Assembly: GCA_021788365.1 (NCBI GenBank)
Contig: JAJYKS010000006.1
Coordinates: forward strand, 1 to 62,682
Length of the DNA stretch: 62,682 bases
Direction: 5' to 3'
Source: a bacterium
GTDB taxonomy: Bacteria > Patescibacteria > Microgenomatia > UBA1400 > UBA12108
Translations under genes and position numbers: made by a program
In this document: piece after piece, positions 1-6,039 of the stretch
Numbering within the stretch: position 1 is the stretch's first letter
Layout: every line of letters starts with the position of its first letter
The notes under the pieces: model-generated
Told to the model about the DNA's origin: nothing
The model's input: only the letters and a program-made list of their open reading frames with translations
The model's database searches: none

Positions 1-165
1 TGGTATCCATACTATGTGGTATTGGTGTCTCCACATTCCATGTGCATTGAGCTTTGTTTTCACATCCAAATTGTCTCACATTCACTCACGGGCTTACGCC
101 CGTGATCCTCTGTGAGGGGGTCAATAGTAACAAGATTTTGTAGTTGTTTCAATATGTCCTATAAC
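1..165. other. Intergenic stretch with a small hairpin
   Basis: I see no gene in this stretch. A perfect 7-bp hairpin lies at 87-93/98-104 with a 4-base loop. It is enclosed by a further CTCACA (75-80) and TGTGAG (111-116) pair. No T-run follows, so a terminator is not supported. Sequence upstream of the window is unknown. Confidence 0.4.
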
Positions 166-194
166 TTGACAGTTAGCCTGGAATGTGCTATATT
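166..194 (+). promoter_or_regulatory. Sigma-70-type promoter for the first small gene
   Basis: A perfect TTGACA (166-171) is followed after 17 bp by TATATT (189-194), and a TG sits one base before the -10 (extended -10). The predicted start near 201 gives a leader of about 200 nt before the gene at 403. That is much longer than for most genes in this window, which appear leaderless. Confidence 0.8.
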
Positions 195-229
195 TCTGTG
201 CGTCAGTATCCAGACAAAACCAGGCTAAC
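172..229. repeat. Inverted repeat spanning the promoter
   Basis: GTTAGCCTGG (172-181) is exactly complementary to CCAGGCTAAC (220-229). The left arm lies between the -35 and -10 and the right arm just downstream of the predicted start. The left arm is therefore not transcribed from this promoter, which favours a DNA-level operator or cruciform over an RNA hairpin. Confidence 0.55.
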
Positions 230-296
230 GCAGTTTGTACTTTGTCTTCATACTAACAAAATCTTGCACATTAAAATGCGGAAGTTATCTCCTTTT

Positions 297-365
297 CCAA
301 GTGGGTAATTTTGTGGGTATTATGGTATCTACAAAAATACCCACTTGGGTAGAAAAACGTTTTTC
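297..365 (+). other. Structured 5' leader: long hairpin plus palindrome
   Basis: Positions 297-314 and 331-348 form an 18-position stem (11 bp, one A-A mismatch, 6 bp) with a 16-nt loop. A 14-bp perfect palindrome (352-365, half-site GAAAAAC) follows. Both lie in the untranslated leader of the gene at 403, upstream of its Shine-Dalgarno (391-396). This could be a regulatory leader RNA. No known riboswitch class was recognised. Confidence 0.5.
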
Positions 366-402
366 AATCCATTCTGTTCTGAGACAAAAAAAGGAGATCG
401 AC

Positions 403-717
403 ATGAATAAAAAAGTTGTTGGTTTAAGTTTCTCGTTTTGTGTTCGTGACATCGCGAGTGGTCGCATTGCACTCGACGAAGTCGAGAAGATTGTGGCCGC
501 AACCGCCGCAGACTCTCCCGCCGCGTGGGAAGAACTACTTGCCTCCTACAAGGAGACGTACTGGGACGACAATCCCGACGAGTGCGAGCGGATTGCGCGG
601 TACTTCATTGACAACGGCAAGGTTGAACAACCCCGCCTTTCAGGTCAGGAAGCGCATAACATCGCCGCAGGGCATTGGCTGGTAAACGGTCATCAGACCC
701 GCAATCCCCGCGAATAG
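403..717 (+). CDS. Small conserved-looking protein of unknown function (104 aa)
   Basis: The start at 403 is set by AAGGAG (391-396) six bases upstream. Reading further upstream in frame would run through the hairpin leader. The protein is soluble-looking and mostly helical, with no signal peptide or membrane segment. Visible pattern: an N-terminal SFCVRDI stretch, an aligned LDEVEKI, then a Trp/Tyr-rich helix (ASYKETYW) and a GKVEQPRL motif around residues 72-79. The next gene shows the same order of motifs in weaker form (SFFLSNF, LDEL, EAYGDSYF), so the two look like distant paralogues. I recall similar small proteins in other CPR genomes, without a function. No function is assigned. Confidence 0.7.
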   Translation: MNKKVVGLSFSFCVRDIASGRIALDEVEKIVAATAADSPAAWEELLASYKETYWDDNPDECERIARYFIDNGKVEQPRLSGQEAHNIAAGHWLVNGHQTRNPRE

Positions 718-814
718 CGAACCAAAACAACCAAATACATAAAAACCATGAATACATGGGTGGCGTAAGCCAACGGATTGTTCCGTTATAAACAATACTT
801 CCGCACAAGAAGTG

Positions 815-882
815 CAAGAACCGCCCGCCCGAAGCTGGAAGTCTGTGATTACATCACAAATTTTCAGTTAGGGCGGTTCTTG
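815..882 (+). other. Large two-part hairpin between the two small genes
   Basis: CAAGAACCGCCC (815-826) pairs perfectly with GGGCGGTTCTTG (871-882). The 44-nt interior contains a second perfect hairpin, TGTGAT/ATCACA (844-849/853-858). It could end the upstream transcript or act as a regulatory structure for the downstream gene. The following T-run is poor, so I do not call it a terminator. Confidence 0.5.
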
Positions 883-947
883 TATCAAAAACTAATCGAC
901 AAATGTGCTAGCATATACTCATTAAGTCATTATTTAAGGAGTAAAAT

Positions 948-1475
948 ATGTCACCAAACTTAGTAAGTAGCACCTCATTTTTCTTATCAAATTTTGCCAA
1001 GAAATTAGCTGATGGCAAAACAACGCTTGATGAACTCAAGACACAAATGGAGGGTTCAGTTATTACTCCTGCCAGCAAATTCGATAATGCAGCCGACTTG
1101 GTTGAAGCTTATGGGGATTCGTATTTTCACGGGATTGACGGTAAGGTAGTTATGGATATCGCACAAACCTATATTGAGGGTGTGACCCAAGCAAAGGCGG
1201 AAGGCAGATATTTTGGTCGGAATCGAATGGAGGTTGAGGAAGTATATGGAGAGGACAGACAGAAGGCAGAAAATAGCTTGGTCGAATTCTATAACACGCA
1301 TGGTTTTGGTGTAATGCCAGAGGAACAGTTTCGAGAGGCTAAATTGGATAGTAGGCCAGTTGGTGTATATTTGATGGACTACTATAGCCCAGTTGAGGCG
1401 TTCACCAATAAACCAAGCATGCTAAATGGTGAACAAGTTAATCCTGGCGACATTAAGCCCTTACCCAGAGCATAA
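948..1475 (+). CDS. Protein of unknown function, distant relative of the upstream gene (175 aa)
   Basis: The ATG at 948 has AAGGAG (936-941) six bases upstream. The N-terminal ~75 residues follow the same pattern as the 104-aa protein before it: SFFLSNFAKK, TLDELKTQ, a spacer, then LVEAYGDSYF and a second helix. The C-terminal ~100 residues are extra, acidic and without recognisable motifs. There is no signal peptide or membrane segment. Codon use looks more A/T-rich than in neighbouring essential genes. The tandem arrangement suggests duplication and divergence. Function unknown. Confidence 0.65.
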   Translation: MSPNLVSSTSFFLSNFAKKLADGKTTLDELKTQMEGSVITPASKFDNAADLVEAYGDSYFHGIDGKVVMDIAQTYIEGVTQAKAEGRYFGRNRMEVEEVYGEDRQKAENSLVEFYNTHGFGVMPEEQFREAKLDSRPVGVYLMDYYSPVEAFTNKPSMLNGEQVNPGDIKPLPRA

Positions 1476-1493
1476 ATTGTGTTATCATAATGT

Positions 1494-1588
1494 CGCCAGC
1501 AAAGCTGGCGGATCGCGCGCGAAAAAAACAAAATGACTGCGCGGCGCCCCGCACCGCCGCGCTCCTTATCAGGCCGCCGGAGGCGGCC
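1494..1588. repeat. Three consecutive GC-rich perfect hairpins
   Basis: Three perfect stem-loops stand in tandem: CGCCAGC/GCTGGCG (1494-1500/1504-1510, 3-nt loop), GCGCGGCG/CGCCGCGC (1539-1546/1555-1562) and GGCCGCC/GGCGGCC (1572-1578/1582-1588, 3-nt loop). They lie between the second small gene and the thrS promoter. No T-run follows on either strand. They resemble a REP/BIME-type cluster or a compact structured RNA. Composition is much more GC-rich than the flanks. Confidence 0.55.
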
Positions 1589-1639
1589 GCAGAGACCTTC
1601 TAACATCTACATAAAAGGCCACTTCATTTGACACCCGTG

Positions 1640-1645
1640 TATAAT
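1640..1645 (+). promoter_or_regulatory. -10 element of the thrS attenuator transcript
   Basis: A perfect TATAAT lies seven bases before the leader-peptide ATG at 1653, so transcription should begin at or next to that ATG. A TTGACA at 1628-1633 is only 6 bp upstream and cannot be its -35. No good -35 is seen at the proper distance. Confidence 0.65.
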
Positions 1646-1652
1646 GGCTCCA

Positions 1653-1697
1653 ATGAAACTCGTAATCCGCATAACCACCACGACTACCATCCGCTAA
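1653..1697 (+). CDS. thrS leader peptide with five consecutive Thr codons
   Basis: A 14-codon reading frame encodes MKLVIRITTTTTIR and then TAA. The five Thr codons (1674-1688: ACC, ACC, ACG, ACT, ACC) lie just before a terminator hairpin and upstream of the threonyl-tRNA synthetase gene. This is the arrangement expected for ribosome-mediated transcription attenuation: low Thr-tRNA stalls the ribosome on the Thr run and lets the antiterminator form. Its ATG lies 7 nt after the -10, so it is probably translated from a leaderless RNA. Known from this sequence only; no experimental support is available to me. Confidence 0.85.
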   Translation: MKLVIRITTTTTIR

Positions 1698-1698
1698 C

Positions 1699-1747
1699 GC
1701 GGGGGAGTGTGTTGGATATGCTCACTCCCGCGCCACGCGGGAGTTTT
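1699..1747 (+). terminator. thrS attenuator: antiterminator and terminator stems
   Basis: Terminator: ACTCCCGCG (1724-1732) pairs perfectly with CGCGGGAGT (1736-1744) around a 3-nt loop and is followed by T residues to 1747. Competing antiterminator: 1699-1709 pairs with 1723-1731 (9 bp with a 2-nt bulge), using the same left arm as the terminator. The leader-peptide stop codon is directly before 1699. A ribosome finishing translation would therefore cover the antiterminator arm and favour termination. Confidence 0.85.
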
Positions 1748-1781
1748 AGTATCTACCCATATACGCTAGAATAAGGAACAT

Positions 1782-3581
1782 ATGCAAAAACAAAAACAAG
1801 AAAGTCTAATACCAGATCTCCATCCGCTGCGCCACAGCGCGGAACACGTTCTCCACCAGGCGATGAAGGAACTCTATCCTTCGATACACCTGGCAATGGG
1901 CCCAGCAACAGACGAAGGCTTCTACTTTGACTTCGACGGCAAAGTCGATGGCAAGAGTGAGGTGGTTATCTCCGAGGCCGATTTCCCGAAAATCGAGAAA
2001 CGCATGGCAGAAATCATTAAAAAGGATCTCCCAATTACCAGATACGAAGTTTCTGAAAAAGAAGCTCGTAAACTCTTTGCCGACAACCCGTACAAACAGG
2101 AGTGGATCGACAAAGCCGTACAAGAGGGTAAAAACATCTCGATCTACTGGACCGGAGAACCAGAGAAACCGGGATCCATGGTGGACCTCTGCAAGGGCCC
2201 TCACGTCGAAAGCACGGGGAAGATAAAAGCGTTTAAGCTCCTCTCCGTGGCCGGTGCCTACTGGCACGGAGATGAGAAGAACAAAATGCTGACCCGTATC
2301 TATGGCACAGCCTTCTTCTCACAACAGGAGCTCGAGGAGCACTTGAAACGGCTAGAAGATGCCAAACTTCACGACCACCGTAAGCTTGGGCGTGATCTCA
2401 ACTTATTCGTTTTCTCCGATCTCGTTGGTAAAGGTCTTCCCATGCTCACGCCATACGGAACAACGATTCGTCGAGAGCTCGAACGATTTGTCGTCGACGA
2501 AGAGATACGACGTGGCTATCAGCACGTTATGACCCCGTCCCTCGCTAAGGTCGACCTCTACCGAACGAGTGGTCACTACCCATACTACAAAGACACTATG
2601 TATCCCCCAATGGTAGTCGACGAAGACGAGCTCATCTTGCGCCCGATGACCTGTCCGCATCACTTCCAGATGTACGTGAGCAGACCGAGGAGCTATCGGG
2701 AGCTTCCCATCCGCTACGCGGAGTTGGCAGACTTATTCCGATATGAGAAGAGTGGCGAGCTATCTGGGCTCATGCGTGTTCGCACGTTCTGCCTGGCAGA
2801 CGCCCACATTATCTGCACCAAGGAGCAAGCGGTGGGGGAGATAAACGCAGTTCTCGACCTCATCGAGTTCGTAAACAACACGCTCGGCATGAAAAAAGGT
2901 GTGGACTATCGCTATCGTCTCTCCTTGGGTGATCGCAGTGACACCAAAAAATATTACAAAGACGATTCCTCCTGGGATTACGCCGAAGGAGTACTACGAA
3001 GTGTCGTACAGTCGCGCGACGTTCCCTATTACGAAGCCGAAAACGAGGCCGCATTTTACGGCCCCAAAATCGATGTGCAGGTAAAAAATGTCGCCGGAAA
3101 AGAAGAGACTGCCTTTACCTGCCAATACGACTTCGTCATGCCTAAGCGCTTCAAGCTACGTTTTACCAATGCAGAAGGAGCAGAAGAAGAACCCATAGTG
3201 GTTCACCGGAGCAGCATCGGCGCATTCGAACGGACTATGGCATTTCTCATCGAGAAATACGCAGGGGCATTCCCGCTCTGGCTCTCGCCTGTACAGGTAA
3301 AGCTCGCCACTGTCTCAGAAAAAGAGCTGGGCGCTGCAGAAAAGGTAAAAACTGCTCTTAGTAGGGAAGGAATACGAGTGGAGCTCGATGATAGCAATCG
3401 TACGCTCGGGAAAAAGTCATCCGACGCACGAAGCGAAAAGGTTCCGTATTTTGCCATCGTAGGTGCAAAAGAGGCAGAGAACGGCACCGTCACGCTCAAG
3501 AATAGAGCGGGCGAACAGGTAGTACTCACCATAGACGAAGCAGTTGCCAAACTCAAGCAGGAAATAGTAAGCAAACAATAG
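1782..3581 (+). CDS. thrS: Threonyl-tRNA synthetase (TGS domain absent)
   Basis: This class II synthetase charges tRNA-Thr. The editing domain is at the start: HSAEH at residues 18-22 is the HxxxH zinc/editing motif, and CKGPH is its later partner. The catalytic core has RPMTCPHHFQMY (zinc Cys) and the motif-3 region GSIGAFERTMAF is present in near-standard form. The C-terminal anticodon-binding domain is complete. At 599 aa it is shorter than the usual ~640 because the N-terminal TGS domain is missing. AAGGAA precedes the ATG, and a weak -10-like TAGAAT (1767-1772) could provide a second promoter after the attenuator. Confidence 0.95.
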   Translation: MQKQKQESLIPDLHPLRHSAEHVLHQAMKELYPSIHLAMGPATDEGFYFDFDGKVDGKSEVVISEADFPKIEKRMAEIIKKDLPITRYEVSEKEARKLFADNPYKQEWIDKAVQEGKNISIYWTGEPEKPGSMVDLCKGPHVESTGKIKAFKLLSVAGAYWHGDEKNKMLTRIYGTAFFSQQELEEHLKRLEDAKLHDHRKLGRDLNLFVFSDLVGKGLPMLTPYGTTIRRELERFVVDEEIRRGYQHVMTPSLAKVDLYRTSGHYPYYKDTMYPPMVVDEDELILRPMTCPHHFQMYVSRPRSYRELPIRYAELADLFRYEKSGELSGLMRVRTFCLADAHIICTKEQAVGEINAVLDLIEFVNNTLGMKKGVDYRYRLSLGDRSDTKKYYKDDSSWDYAEGVLRSVVQSRDVPYYEAENEAAFYGPKIDVQVKNVAGKEETAFTCQYDFVMPKRFKLRFTNAEGAEEEPIVVHRSSIGAFERTMAFLIEKYAGAFPLWLSPVQVKLATVSEKELGAAEKVKTALSREGIRVELDDSNRTLGKKSSDARSEKVPYFAIVGAKEAENGTVTLKNRAGEQVVLTIDEAVAKLKQEIVSKQ

Positions 3582-3592
3582 TTACCAGATCA

Positions 3593-3626
3593 CATACCAG
3601 GTATGCAATATTGCATACCTGGTATG
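3593..3626. repeat. 34-bp perfect palindrome built from two CATACCWGGTATG units
   Basis: The whole 34 bp is self-complementary. Each half contains CATACCAGGTATG or its complement, itself a 13-bp dyad. The segment from 3585 (ACCAGATCACATACC) recurs near 61726-61740 before the S41 protease gene. No T-run follows. It lies between thrS and the infC promoter, so it could be an operator, a processing hairpin or a bidirectional transcript end. Confidence 0.6.
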
Positions 3627-3657
3627 AAATTACATCACTAATAATCAAGAAATCCGC

Positions 3658-3663
3658 TATAAT
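3658..3663 (+). promoter_or_regulatory. -10 element of infC (leaderless)
   Basis: A perfect TATAAT is followed by seven bases and then the infC ATG at 3671. No strong -35 is visible at 17 bp. Confidence 0.65.
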
Positions 3664-3670
3664 AAGCAAC

Positions 3671-4186
3671 ATGAAGTTTTACGCCATCAACCAATTTGTA
3701 AAAGGAACCGAGCTCCGTGTCGTGGACGAAACTGGCAAACAAATAGGCGTTATGAGCAAAACCGACGCCTTGGTTGAGGCCCAAAATCGCAATTTGGATC
3801 TAGTCGAAATCGCGCCTCTTGCCAAGCCTCCAGTTGCCAAGATTATAGATTTCAAGAAATTTAAGTATCTCGAGGCAAAAAAAGAGCGAGAGGGTCGCGC
3901 CAAAAGCGGCAAAGTAGAGCTTAAGGAAATCCGATTTACTCCATTTATTGCCACTGGTGATTTTGAGTCACGTGTAGGCCGCATGAAGGATATACTTGAG
4001 GATGGCGACCGAGTAAAGATTGTGGTAAAATTCACCGGTCGTCAAATCACGCACCCAGAGTTCGGACACGATCTTGTAAAAAAGATCCTGTCTTCACTTG
4101 AGGGAACAGCGGTTGCCGACGGAGTCGCAAAACTCCAAGGAAAGCAGTTGTTCTTGGTATTAAATCCGACCAAGAAGGCAAAATAA
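3671..4186 (+). CDS. infC: Translation initiation factor IF-3
   Basis: IF-3 binds the 30S subunit, prevents premature 50S joining and checks the start codon. The protein (171 aa) has the N-terminal domain (FVKGTELRVVDETG through LDLVEIAP), the linker (PVAKIIDFKKFKYLEAKKE) and the C-terminal domain (KEIRFTPFIATGDFESRVGRMKDILEDGDRVKIVVKFTGR), all standard. The ATG at 3671 matches the family start; an upstream in-frame start at 3611 would lie inside the palindrome and promoter. It heads the infC-rpmI-rplT unit. IF-3 itself appears to be made from a leaderless mRNA. Confidence 0.95.
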   Translation: MKFYAINQFVKGTELRVVDETGKQIGVMSKTDALVEAQNRNLDLVEIAPLAKPPVAKIIDFKKFKYLEAKKEREGRAKSGKVELKEIRFTPFIATGDFESRVGRMKDILEDGDRVKIVVKFTGRQITHPEFGHDLVKKILSSLEGTAVADGVAKLQGKQLFLVLNPTKKAK

Positions 4187-4190
4187 ATCT

Positions 4191-4382
4191 ATGAAACGCA
4201 AAAGTAAGAAATCGCTGACAAAGCGAATCAAAGTGACAAAAAACGGTAAGATATTGCGTCGCACGCAGAACATGCGGCATCGCCGTTCACACAAGACTGC
4301 CGCCCAAGTCCGTCGTATGAAGGTAGTAAAAACCTTACACGGTCGCATTGCACGACGCGTAAAAAAGATTGTAGGAGCCTAG
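4191..4382 (+). CDS. rpmI: Ribosomal protein bL35
   Basis: A 63-residue highly basic protein of the large subunit. It shows the bL35 pattern: N-terminal Lys-rich segment (KSLTKRIKVTKNGKI), central RHRRSHKT and a basic C-terminus. It lies four bases after infC and four before rplT, the standard infC-rpmI-rplT order. No separate promoter was seen. Confidence 0.93.
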   Translation: MKRKSKKSLTKRIKVTKNGKILRRTQNMRHRRSHKTAAQVRRMKVVKTLHGRIARRVKKIVGA

Positions 4383-4385
4383 AAT

Positions 4386-4739
4386 ATGACACGTGTTAAA
4401 AATAGCCCCACCAAACGTGCGCGCCACCACAAGGTGTTTGCACGAACCCGTGGGTTCCGCATGACCAAAAATCATCTGTGGAAAGTGGCACACGAAGCCT
4501 ACCTCCACGCCCTCGACTACTCCTTCCAAGGAAGGAAAGACCGCAAATCAGACATGAAATCACTCTGGATTGTGCGTCTCAATGCTGCACTTCGCGAGCT
4601 CGACCCCAAGTACACCTACAGTCGCTTTGTTGCCGATCTAAAAAAGAAAAACATCGTGCTCGATCGCAAGGTTTTGGCCGACGTCGCCGTTTCCGACACC
4701 CCAACTTTCAAGAAAATCGTCGAAGCAGCCTCAAAATAA
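4386..4739 (+). CDS. rplT: Ribosomal protein bL20
   Basis: A 117-residue 50S assembly protein. The N-terminus (TRVKNSPTKRARHHKVFARTRG) is the extended basic tail, and the globular part has RKSDMKSLWIVRLNAALRELD and YSRFVADLKKKNIVLDRKVLADVAV, as in the family. It is last in the infC operon. In other bacteria L20 represses this operon through an mRNA leader. Here infC appears leaderless, so I see no room for that control upstream of infC. Confidence 0.95.
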   Translation: MTRVKNSPTKRARHHKVFARTRGFRMTKNHLWKVAHEAYLHALDYSFQGRKDRKSDMKSLWIVRLNAALRELDPKYTYSRFVADLKKKNIVLDRKVLADVAVSDTPTFKKIVEAASK

Positions 4740-4756
4740 TCCCATACATCGGGGTA

Positions 4757-4857
4757 TTGACAAAATTGCAGCCTGTAGTGTACTATGTGCGTCTTGCGAG
4801 AAGCAACCACTCCGGCAGCTATTGTATATATAGACTTGCCTACGAGAGGTTGCTTTT
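4757..4857 (+). ncRNA. Candidate small RNA with its own promoter and 3' hairpin
   Basis: TTGACA (4757-4762) and TACTAT (4781-4786) are 18 bp apart and would start transcription near 4793. AAGCAACC (4801-4808) pairs with GGTTGCTT (4848-4855), and TTTT (4854-4857) runs from the end of that stem. The product would be about 65 nt. No convincing peptide is encoded. It sits between rplT and the pheST attenuator. Alternatively it is an upstream promoter feeding pheST. Confidence 0.35.
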
Positions 4858-4875
4858 GGCGTATCTAGGGGTAAT

Positions 4876-4905
4876 TTGACAGGAAACAGTAACACGTAGT
4901 ATCCT
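4876..4905 (+). promoter_or_regulatory. Promoter of the pheST attenuator transcript
   Basis: TTGACA (4876-4881) is 18 bp before TATCCT (4900-4905). The leader-peptide ATG (4914) is 8 nt after the -10, again predicting a leaderless or near-leaderless start. Confidence 0.7.
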
Positions 4906-4913
4906 CTCCCCAC

Positions 4914-4958
4914 ATGAGTCACAAAGAAAATTTATTTTTCTTTTTTACCACCAGCTAA
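4914..4958 (+). CDS. pheST leader peptide with four consecutive Phe codons
   Basis: Fourteen codons encode MSHKENLFFFFTTS and then TAA. The Phe run (4935-4946) is placed as in known aminoacyl-tRNA-synthetase attenuators; enterobacterial pheST is controlled by the pheM leader peptide. It ends two bases before the antiterminator arm. Stalling at Phe codons when Phe-tRNA is low would allow readthrough into pheS and pheT. Confidence 0.87.
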   Translation: MSHKENLFFFFTTS

Positions 4959-4960
4959 AC

Positions 4961-5006
4961 GCGGGGAGGTAAACGTGCCTACCACCCCGCGGGAGCGGGG
5001 TTTTTT
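4961..5006 (+). terminator. pheST attenuator: antiterminator and terminator stems
   Basis: Terminator: CCCCGC (4985-4990) pairs with GCGGGG (4995-5000) around GGGA and is followed by six T (5001-5006), a strong intrinsic terminator. Antiterminator: GCGGGG (4961-4966) pairs with the same CCCCGC, extended by GGTA/TACC (4968-4971/4980-4983) across one A-A mismatch. The two folds are mutually exclusive. Confidence 0.88.
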
Positions 5007-5034
5007 GTGAGCACAAGATGTTACAATGAAACCT

Positions 5035-6039
5035 ATGCAAAACAAGATTGATACAATTAAAAATACCTTCATCGCAGACCTGGTTGCAGCAGCAACGCTC
5101 GAAGCTCTAGAAGCGATCCGAATAAAGTACCTCGGCAAATCGAAAGGGGAGACAACGCTTCTCCTCAAGGAATTACAATCGCTCTCACTCGACGATAAAA
5201 AGCACTATGGCCCCCTCCTCAACCAACTAAAGCACTATCAAGAGTCAGAACTAGAAAATAAATATAAAATACTAAATAGCGAAATAAAAAATGAAACAGA
5301 CCTCACTATTCCCGGCACTCCCCGTCCAGTCGGCCACCTACACCCCACCTCAGTTGTCATCCGAGAAATGAACGAATTCTTCCGCTACCACGGTTTCTCC
5401 ATAGGAGAAGGGCCTGAAATTGAAAATGCTGACTACAATTTCCGACGCTTAAATTTGCCGGAAGGGCATCCTGCGACAGATCTCCAGGACACACTCTTTA
5501 TCAAAGAGCCAGATATACTGCTGCGCACACACACCTCATCGGTAGAAACGCGCATACTTTCGGCGTACCACGACAAGCTACCCCTACGAGTCGTAGTCCC
5601 CGGCAAGTGCTACCGCAACGAGACAGGCAATGCCACCAACAATAGCTTCTTCTACCAATATCAAGGATTCGTTGTAGACAAGGGGATCACCATCCAGCAT
5701 CTAAAAGACGTCCTCACCAAATTCCACCAATTCTTGTTCGGCAAAGATGTAGTGCTACGCTTCCGCTACAAATACTACCCCGAGGTTTCTCCCGGTATGG
5801 GCGTCGACATGCAGTGCCAATTCTGCAAAGGGGTGGGGTGCGGCGTGTGTAAATATCGCGGCTATATCGAGGTTTTGGGGAGCGGCATGATCCACTACAA
5901 CACGCTTCTAGCTTGTGGTATCGATCCTGACATCTACACCGGTTTCGCCTGGGGCATGGGTTTAGACCGCCTCGTCATGAGTAAATTCGGTATCACTGAT
6001 ATTAGGAAACTTTATAGCGGAGATATCGTCTACCTATGA
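5035..6039 (+). CDS. pheS: Phenylalanyl-tRNA synthetase alpha subunit
   Basis: Catalytic subunit of the heterotetrameric PheRS. The N-terminal ~80 residues form the coiled-coil tRNA-binding arm. The class II core has HPTSVVIREMNEFFRYHGFSIGEGPEIE (motif 1), LLRTHTSSVETRIL, CYRNETGNATNN (motif 2) and GFAWGMGLDRLVMSKFGI (motif 3). A Cys-rich insert (CQFCKGVGCGVCKYRGY) lies before motif 3. Two ATGs are possible: 5026 and 5035. I prefer 5035, because TACAAT (5022-5027) sits exactly 7 nt before it and 5026 overlaps that -10. A second, attenuator-independent leaderless promoter is therefore likely. Confidence 0.93.
   Translation: MQNKIDTIKNTFIADLVAAATLEALEAIRIKYLGKSKGETTLLLKELQSLSLDDKKHYGPLLNQLKHYQESELENKYKILNSEIKNETDLTIPGTPRPVGHLHPTSVVIREMNEFFRYHGFSIGEGPEIENADYNFRRLNLPEGHPATDLQDTLFIKEPDILLRTHTSSVETRILSAYHDKLPLRVVVPGKCYRNETGNATNNSFFYQYQGFVVDKGITIQHLKDVLTKFHQFLFGKDVVLRFRYKYYPEVSPGMGVDMQCQFCKGVGCGVCKYRGYIEVLGSGMIHYNTLLACGIDPDIYTGFAWGMGLDRLVMSKFGITDIRKLYSGDIVYL

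Noticed and set aside
235..402. N-terminal extension of the first small gene back to 235
   Set aside because: It would translate the long hairpin and palindrome; the Shine-Dalgarno at 391-396 fixes the start at 403.
1628..1645. TTGACA directly upstream of TATAAT before thrS as one promoter
   Set aside because: The spacing is only six bases, so the TTGACA cannot be the -35 of that -10.
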